DNA of 8,953 nucleotides, taken from an uncultured Planctomycetaceae bacterium (GTDB lineage Bacteria > Planctomycetota > Planctomycetia > Planctomycetales > Planctomycetaceae). The translations under genes were made by a program, and so were the position numbers. Below the pieces are notes generated by a model. It was not told where the DNA came from, did no database searches, and was given only the letters and a program-made list of their open reading frames with translations. Below are positions 5,054 to 8,953 of this stretch, one piece after another (within the stretch, counting starts at the first letter, position 1; each line of letters begins with the position of its first letter). The stretch covers positions 1 to 8,953 of the forward strand of contig CAIUHT010001029.1 in assembly GCA_903898975.1 (NCBI GenBank). The letters run 5' to 3'.

Positions 5054-6226
5054 TCAAAAGTCCTTCCGCGCGATGTAGATGCAGGTGAGCAGCAAGACCA
5101 CTCCCTGGAAGTTTGTGCTATGCCGCAGTTGGCCCCAGGCGTCGATTCTCGTTCGGGCGATCTGCGCATCCTCGGGCATGTCGGGGACTGGCTCGGCATC
5201 GCGATCGGCCAGCAGCCAGGTTGTCACCTCGTTCAATTCGACCGGCTTGCGAATGGCATTCTCGAGCGGAGGCAAGACGTAGTAGTACAGCATGTCGGTG
5301 ATCTCAAGCCCCGGGGCCTCGCGCTTCTGCCGGGAGCCACTGTCGAGCTGGTACAGCGACCGCCGCGTCCCCCGGTCCACCACCCACAGTCTGTCGCCCG
5401 CCGGGGCTCCTCCGTCGACGGCGGGGGTGGGCTCGAACGAGACCGCCGAAATCTCGCGCCAACTGAAGTTCGAGGGGAGTTCGCGCTGCGCCTGGGTGTC
5501 GTACACCCAGCACGTTCCCTGCATGTACAGGACCACCACGTGCTTGCCGTCGGATGAGGTCTCGGCAAGCCGCGGTTCGTCAAACCGGCTGGGGCGAAAC
5601 TCGTGCACGGTCGCGAGTGATTGCGGGTCGAGCACCAGCACCCGGCCTTCATCGAGGGCCAGCACGATTCCGCCCGGCGTCGGGCTGATGGTGACCCGCT
5701 CGGCCTTGACCGCCTCGGTCAGTTCGCGGCGGGCCAGCAGTTCGAACTTGCCCGTCTCGGGCTGCCGTGCCAGCAGGGAGACTTCTCCATTTGAAAACGT
5801 CGCGATCCGTCCCGACACCGGGTCGCGCCCCGCCGCACTGTCCTTGTTGAGCTTGAGCCGGGGGTTGGGCCCGAGGAACTGAAACTTGCCCACCTTTTTC
5901 GACAGTTTCTCACCAGCCGGGACCTGGAGTTCAAAGACGCCATCGGTGGCGACGGCGAGCAGTTGACCGGGTTCGCCCATGAACAGGGCCCGGGGGCCCG
6001 CGGGGAGCGCCGGGCCCTCCTGCTGGCGACTGGCGTCATCCGACTCGCTGAACAGCAGGTTGCTGGCGGGGGGGAAGAGGTTGAACCCGCGGCGTTCCCG
6101 GCGGGGAGCCTGCCGGCTGGCATACAGGCGGCGCGTGGTGGGGTCTTGAACAGGGCCGAGCCAGTCCCCCTGCAGGGCGGCGAGCGGACCGGGAGCTTGT
6201 TGGGGCCGACAAACACCTCTTCCCAC
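5054..6226 (-). CDS. ABC-2 permease, C-terminal part after the frameshift
   Basis: This frame continues the permease interrupted near 6191-6193. Its first 11 codons, from a GTG at 6226, are the shadow of the N-terminal part; real homologous sequence begins at PGPLAALQGDW. It then gives a soluble region of about 350 residues with repeated beta-strand patterns such as LLAVATDGVFELQV, GRIATFSNGEVSLLAR, GIVLALDEGRVLVLDP, HVVVLYMQGTCWVYD and DRLWVVDRGTRRSLYQL, like a WD40/YncE-type propeller. It ends in one hydrophobic helix and a basic tail (GVVLLLTCIYIARKDF), the usual last membrane segment of an ABC-2 permease. By topology the propeller sits outside the cytoplasm between membrane segments 5 and 6. 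Independent translation from the GTG is possible but unlikely: the only upstream purine run (GAGG) is 10 nt away. In an intact gene this part would be residues 396-774. No T tract follows the stop. Confidence 0.8.
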   Translation of the reverse strand: MGRGVCRPQQAPGPLAALQGDWLGPVQDPTTRRLYASRQAPRRERRGFNLFPPASNLLFSESDDASRQQEGPALPAGPRALFMGEPGQLLAVATDGVFELQVPAGEKLSKKVGKFQFLGPNPRLKLNKDSAAGRDPVSGRIATFSNGEVSLLARQPETGKFELLARRELTEAVKAERVTISPTPGGIVLALDEGRVLVLDPQSLATVHEFRPSRFDEPRLAETSSDGKHVVVLYMQGTCWVYDTQAQRELPSNFSWREISAVSFEPTPAVDGGAPAGDRLWVVDRGTRRSLYQLDSGSRQKREAPGLEITDMLYYYVLPPLENAIRKPVELNEVTTWLLADRDAEPVPDMPEDAQIARTRIDAWGQLRHSTNFQGVVLLLTCIYIARKDF

Positions 6227-7377
6227 TTGCGGGCCGCCTCATTCCATTCCTGCACCTGCCCCTGGGCGGTGATGCCGATGCGGCCCTGGGTTCCGGGCAC
6301 CAGCCGGTTGATCTTGCGGGCGTCGAGACTGACCTGGCCCATCACCGACGACACCAGGCTGATCCCGCCCCCCAGTCCCCAGAAGAAGACGGTCAGCACC
6401 ATCGCCACGATGGCGTTCCGCCAGACGACTCCCGCGAACGAGCAGACCGAGAAAAAGACCAGGTACATGAAGACAAACAGGGGGATGCACCACCACAGCG
6501 AGCCAATCCAGAGATCAAACCGCCAGCCCGCGATCAGCCACATGCCGGTCACGAAATACAGGGCGTTGAACGCGATAAACGCCCCGCCCCCCAGGACTTT
6601 CGTAAGAAACACCCCCGAGCGCCACACCGGCTTGCTGAGCAGCAGGTCGATTGAGCCGGGCTCGAAGGTCTGGGTGATCATCGGGGCGGTCACCAGCACC
6701 GCGGCGAGCACCCCGAAGGTGCCAATCAGCAGGTTCATCACGGCCGCCACCACCCCGCGGATGAGGGTCTTCAGCTGGGGACGGGTCAAGGGGAGGTTGT
6801 CGAACGGCGTCCAGACCAGGTACGAGACACTGGTGGCGTTCGAGTTGTCGGCACTGATGGTGCCCGGGAGAGAGGCTTCGATCAGCAGTCGATGCAGCCG
6901 TTCGCGGTTCGCCTTGTCGAGTTGCTCGACCCCCGTCGAGGTGAGTGTCTTCGCCTCTTCCGGGAGGCTCCCTGGGGGCCAGGCGTCGGCTGTGTAGAAA
7001 TCGGGCGATTCGATCTGCTGGTTGAGGTTCCGGCGGATCGCTTCGGCGAGGTCGCGATTGAAGCTGGAATCGCCCGTGGCGACCTGGGCGTGGATGCGAT
7101 CCTGCAGTTCCTTGGGGAGGCGCTGCCACAGGCGGCGGACGGCGGGCGGGGCGCTCTCTTCGGCCCCGGTCGCCAGGCGGCGGTTCAGCTCGGGCCAGTT
7201 GGTGATCGCCCAGCGGGGCAGGGTGGTGGCCCGTCGATCGCTGATGCCAAAGGGGGCAATGACCAGCAGGAACAGGGTGCTGATCAGCAGCAGCACCCAG
7301 AGCACGCGGGACGACAGCGCCTCGCGGAAGGAATCCTTGAGGATTCCCAGGTAGGGAATAAGGGCTCGGGGAATCAT
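5719..7377 (-). CDS. ABC-2 type transporter permease, N-terminal part (frameshifted)
   Basis: Membrane subunit of an exporter. Residues 1-25 are cytoplasmic; TM1 is about 25-45; a large extracytoplasmic domain spans about 46-205; TM2 is 208-234. Then comes the cytoplasmic coupling motif FEPGSIDLLLSKPVWRSG (238-255), typical of ABC-2 permeases, which contacts the ATPase. TM3 (256-284), TM4 (291-318) and TM5 (321-347) follow. Sense sequence ends near residue 395 (EEVFVGPNKLP). The remaining ~157 residues of this frame are Ser/Arg/Pro-rich nonsense overlapping the true continuation in the -1 frame (5054-6226). One extra C in the CCC at 6193-6191 would restore a single protein of about 774 residues. 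It is therefore one broken gene, by mutation or sequence error. The ATG at 7377 overlaps the stop of the ATPase gene as ATGA, which implies a coupled operon. Substrate unknown. Confidence 0.85.
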   Translation of the reverse strand: MIPRALIPYLGILKDSFREALSSRVLWVLLLISTLFLLVIAPFGISDRRATTLPRWAITNWPELNRRLATGAEESAPPAVRRLWQRLPKELQDRIHAQVATGDSSFNRDLAEAIRRNLNQQIESPDFYTADAWPPGSLPEEAKTLTSTGVEQLDKANRERLHRLLIEASLPGTISADNSNATSVSYLVWTPFDNLPLTRPQLKTLIRGVVAAVMNLLIGTFGVLAAVLVTAPMITQTFEPGSIDLLLSKPVWRSGVFLTKVLGGGAFIAFNALYFVTGMWLIAGWRFDLWIGSLWWCIPLFVFMYLVFFSVCSFAGVVWRNAIVAMVLTVFFWGLGGGISLVSSVMGQVSLDARKINRLVPGTQGRIGITAQGQVQEWNEAARKWEEVFVGPNKLPVRSPPCRGTGSALFKTPPRAACMPAGRLPAGNAAGSTSSPPPATCCSASRMTPVASRRARRSPRAPGPCSWANPVNCSPSPPMASLNSRSRLVRNCRKRWASFSSSGPTPGSSSTRTVRRGATRCRDGSRRFQMEKSPCWHGSPRRASSNCWPAAN

Positions 7378-8321
7378 CGCGTTTTCAGAATGTCCAGGAA
7401 GGCTTCCTCGAGGGTGGCCCGACGGCGAATGATTTCTTGAATGCTGACCGACCCCGCGCGGAGGCGGTCAATCACTCGATCGACGTCGGGCTGTGTGGAG
7501 AGCTTGAGACGCAGCCTGACCCGGTCGGTGTCGAGCTGTTCGCAGTGGGAAATGGCGACTCCCTCCAGCAGCTCACGGGCTCGAGCCGCCCCCGCCTGCA
7601 GCACGAATTCGCATTCAAGGTTCGAGCGCTCGGTGATCTCGGAGATGAGCCCCGAGCGGCGGACCTGACCCTTGTCCATAATGGCGACCCGATCGCAGAC
7701 CAGTTCGATCTCCTGCAGCAGGTGGCTGTTGATGAAGATGGTCTTGCCCTGCGCCTTGAGGGCCCGCAGCACTTCCCGCATCTCGCTGCGGCCGACCGGG
7801 TCGACGCCGTCGGTGGGCTCGTCGAGAATGAGCAGGTCGGGTTCGTGCAGCATGGCCTGTGCCAGCCCCAGCCGCTGCTGCATCCCCTTCGAGAATTTCC
7901 CCACCGGGGTGTTGCCCCAGTTCTTCAACCCCACCTGGTCGAGCAGCGCTTCGCGACGCCGGCGGACTTCCCCCGACCGTAGCCCACTCAGGTTGCCGTA
8001 ATAATCGAGGGCGGAATTGGCAGTGTGATGCCGGGGAATCCGGTGTGTTTCCGGGAGGTACCCCACCCGCTCGCGGCCCCGGCGATCGCCGGCGGCGTAG
8101 CCCAGCATCTGCGCCGACCCACTGGTCTTCCGCACAATGCCAATCAGCACCTTGATGAGCGTGGTCTTGCCGGCGCCGTTGGGGCCCAGCAGGCCAAAGA
8201 TGGTCCCCCGGTCGACTTCCAGGGAGACTCCCCGCAGGGCCTTGATCGTTCGCCCGGCGAACCAGCCTTCGCGGTAGGTCTTGTGCAGCGAATCGACAAC
8301 GATGGCGGGGGACTGGGACAT
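7374..8321 (-). CDS. ABC transporter ATP-binding protein (ABC-2 exporter type)
   Basis: A 315-residue cytosolic ATPase that powers the permease encoded next to it. Motifs in order: Walker A GPNGAGKTT (46-54), Q-loop region VGYLPETH (86-93, Glu91 where Gln is classical; Glu is common in this exporter group), signature FSKGMQQR (143-150), Walker B LLILDEPT (163-170, Asp167 and catalytic Glu168), D-loop GVDP (172-175) and H-loop His200. All are intact. Residues about 230-315 form the accessory C-terminal domain of drug/lipid exporter ATPases, ending ATLEEAFLDIL. The ATG at 8321 has no clear Shine-Dalgarno sequence. The stop overlaps the permease start by 4 nt, so the two are translated together. 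Homologues serve drug, lipid, polysaccharide or gliding-type exporters; the cargo cannot be inferred. Upstream is a TGCAAG dyad (8354-8369) that might be regulatory. Confidence 0.97.
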   Translation of the reverse strand: MSQSPAIVVDSLHKTYREGWFAGRTIKALRGVSLEVDRGTIFGLLGPNGAGKTTLIKVLIGIVRKTSGSAQMLGYAAGDRRGRERVGYLPETHRIPRHHTANSALDYYGNLSGLRSGEVRRRREALLDQVGLKNWGNTPVGKFSKGMQQRLGLAQAMLHEPDLLILDEPTDGVDPVGRSEMREVLRALKAQGKTIFINSHLLQEIELVCDRVAIMDKGQVRRSGLISEITERSNLECEFVLQAGAARARELLEGVAISHCEQLDTDRVRLRLKLSTQPDVDRVIDRLRAGSVSIQEIIRRRATLEEAFLDILKTR

Positions 8322-8353
8322 GCCAGCGGCTCAAAAAGGGGGGACTCAACAGG

Positions 8354-8369
8354 TGCAAGGCGTCTTGCA
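8354..8369. promoter_or_regulatory. Dyad upstream of the ABC ATPase, possible operator
   Basis: tgcaag (8354-8359) and cttgca (8364-8369) form a perfect 6-bp inverted repeat around a 4-nt centre, 32 nt before the ATPase ATG. A TATGCT at 8379-8374 just upstream could be a -10, which would put the dyad over the transcription start. No matching -35 is seen, so this is suggestive only. Confidence 0.35.
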
Positions 8370-8371
8370 GC

Positions 8372-8520
8372 CTAGCATACCCCCCACTTGCGGGGCAGGA
8401 TTCGGCAATTCGCGGTCAGATTGCCAGGGGGGAACGCCACGCGGTCGTTCTGAACAGAATCGGTGTTGCCGCTGGCGTTGGCGATCTGGCACAGGGCGCC
8501 GGGCTGAGGGTGATCTTGTC
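8372..8520 (-). pseudogene. Coding-like fragment with a suspected -1 shift
   Basis: On the minus strand a frame ending in TAG at 8374-8372 reads GALCQIANASGNTDSVQND and then VAFPPGNLTANC, with mostly G/C third positions and ordinary residue content. Just upstream, in the next frame, GDATCGDKITLSP reads equally well. One missing base near 8498-8505 (AGCCCGGCGCC) would join them. No start codon or known domain is seen. It may be the end of a secreted or cell-surface protein gene that is broken in this sequence, or chance in GC-rich DNA. Confidence 0.25.
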
Positions 8521-8589
8521 GCCACAGGTGGCGTCGCCTCGGGACTGTGACGCACCAGCAGGGGGCAGCGGAAACAGTGCCGGTGGGAG

Positions 8590-8621
8590 CGCGTCACCTG
8601 CCGAACGCGTCACCTGCCGAA
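8590..8621. repeat. Perfect two-copy 16-bp tandem repeat
   Basis: cgcgtcacctgccgaa occurs twice without a break or mismatch, at 8590-8605 and 8606-8621. The unit length is not a multiple of three, and no supported gene covers it. Confidence 0.9.
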
Positions 8622-8769
8622 TATGACGGCTCTGCCGGACGCACCGGTCGAACCGCCCTTCAGCCGGTCGATCAGGCGTGGTCGCGACTCTCGCTCGGGG
8701 CGAACCGTTGTGAGGAATCTCCCCACAACCTGGCCGAGCCATTGAAGCACTGATAGTTCCCCACGCTCG

Positions 8770-8809
8770 CCCACCACCCGAGCGCCTGCCCGTTCGCGCT
8801 CGCGGTGGG
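8770..8809. repeat. Interrupted palindrome
   Basis: An outer stem cccacc (8770-8775) with ggtggg (8804-8809) and an inner stem cgagcgc (8779-8785) with gcgctcg (8796-8802) make a 13-bp hairpin with a 3:1 internal loop and a 10-nt terminal loop. About 30 bases on, ctgggcgtcgcccag (8839-8853) is a 15-bp palindrome. Either could be part of the mRNA end of a gene beyond the window or a REP-like element. Confidence 0.5.
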
Positions 8810-8953
8810 AGGCGACAAGCCGGGACGCGCAGCGCGGGCTGGGCGTCGCCCAGGCGATGGGCGGCATCATGGAACTCCCCGACGGCATTCTCTAAACTCC
8901 CCGGGCCAGTTTGGGGACTTACGCCCCCGGAAACGGCGACCTCGTCGGTGTCA

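Larger units (their letters stand above)
8322..8953 (-). other. Region without a confident gene upstream of the ABC operon
   Basis: 632 nt. The longest minus-strand frame (ATG 8888, stop 8610; 92 residues) has a GGAG 8 nt before its start but an Arg-rich, unrecognised product. Other frames are shorter or overlap. Structures present: a perfect 16-bp doublet (8590-8621), an interrupted palindrome (8770-8809), a 15-bp palindrome (8839-8853), a dyad near the ATPase start (8354-8369) and a coding-like stretch (8372-8520). The promoter of the ABC operon should be in the lower-coordinate part; TATGCT (8379-8374) resembles a -10, but no -35 lies at normal spacing. Confidence 0.5.

Noticed and set aside
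4252..5199. Minus-strand open frame of 315 codons across the gap between permease and reductase
   Set aside because: Its two ends overlap the permease and reductase in the wrong frame, and the middle is Arg/Pro/Ser-rich without protein-like patterns.
6190..6205. Programmed -1 frameshifting in the permease
   Set aside because: No X-XXY-YYZ heptamer in the zero frame (the closest, C-CCC-AAC, does not re-pair in the A site).
8610..8888. 92-codon minus-strand frame with ATG and a GGAG 8 nt upstream
   Set aside because: The product is Arg-rich and unrecognised, the codon-position bias is weak, and its end runs into the 16-bp doublet. Possible but not supported enough to call.
1..8953. CRISPR array, insertion sequence, phage or toxin-antitoxin system
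   Set aside because: Repeats occur only as single doublets without spacers, no transposase or integrase motif is present, and no short gene pair of toxin-antitoxin type is seen.

Overview
The window is GC-rich chromosomal DNA in which every convincing gene lies on the minus strand, so transcription runs from high to low coordinates. Most starts lack a Shine-Dalgarno sequence. The gene types include an esterase fused to an SMP-30/gluconolactonase propeller in one secreted protein, and an ABC-2 permease with very large extracytoplasmic domains. Together with the high GC3, these suggest a planctomycete or a close relative in the PVC group. That assignment is an inference from gene style; there is no rRNA or other marker in the window.

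Layout in transcription order. (1) 8953-8322: no confident gene. It holds a perfect 16-bp tandem doublet, several dyads and a coding-like fragment that ends 50 nt before the next gene. (2) 8321-5054: a two-gene ABC-2 export operon, ATPase then permease, joined by an ATGA overlap. The permease reading frame is broken by one -1 frameshift near 6191-6193; the intact product would be about 774 residues. (3) 5053-4509: intergenic, with weak hairpins and a small hairpin-bearing repeat. (4) 4508-3474: an NAD(P)-dependent medium-chain dehydrogenase/reductase with a good ribosome binding site. (5) 3473-3166: intergenic, with a 16-bp doublet just before the next start. (6) 3165-1393: an exported esterase/SMP-30 fusion. 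(7) 1392-1145: intergenic, with a 17-bp doublet and a strong 13-bp hairpin followed by T4, probably a terminator. (8) 1144-147: a CDGSH iron-sulfur protein and a MobA/MocA-like nucleotidyltransferase, joined by a GTGA overlap. (9) 146-1: a weak terminator-like hairpin and possibly the first codons of another gene leaving the window.

The three main units (ABC exporter; reductase and hydrolase; CDGSH and nucleotidyltransferase) do not form one obvious pathway. I see no CRISPR array, insertion sequence, phage gene, tRNA or rRNA. The points most worth checking are the frameshift and domain plan of the permease, the esterase/SMP-30 fusion, the overlapping CDGSH/nucleotidyltransferase pair, and the fact that each of the four longest intergenic gaps carries one two-copy tandem repeat of 14-17 bp.
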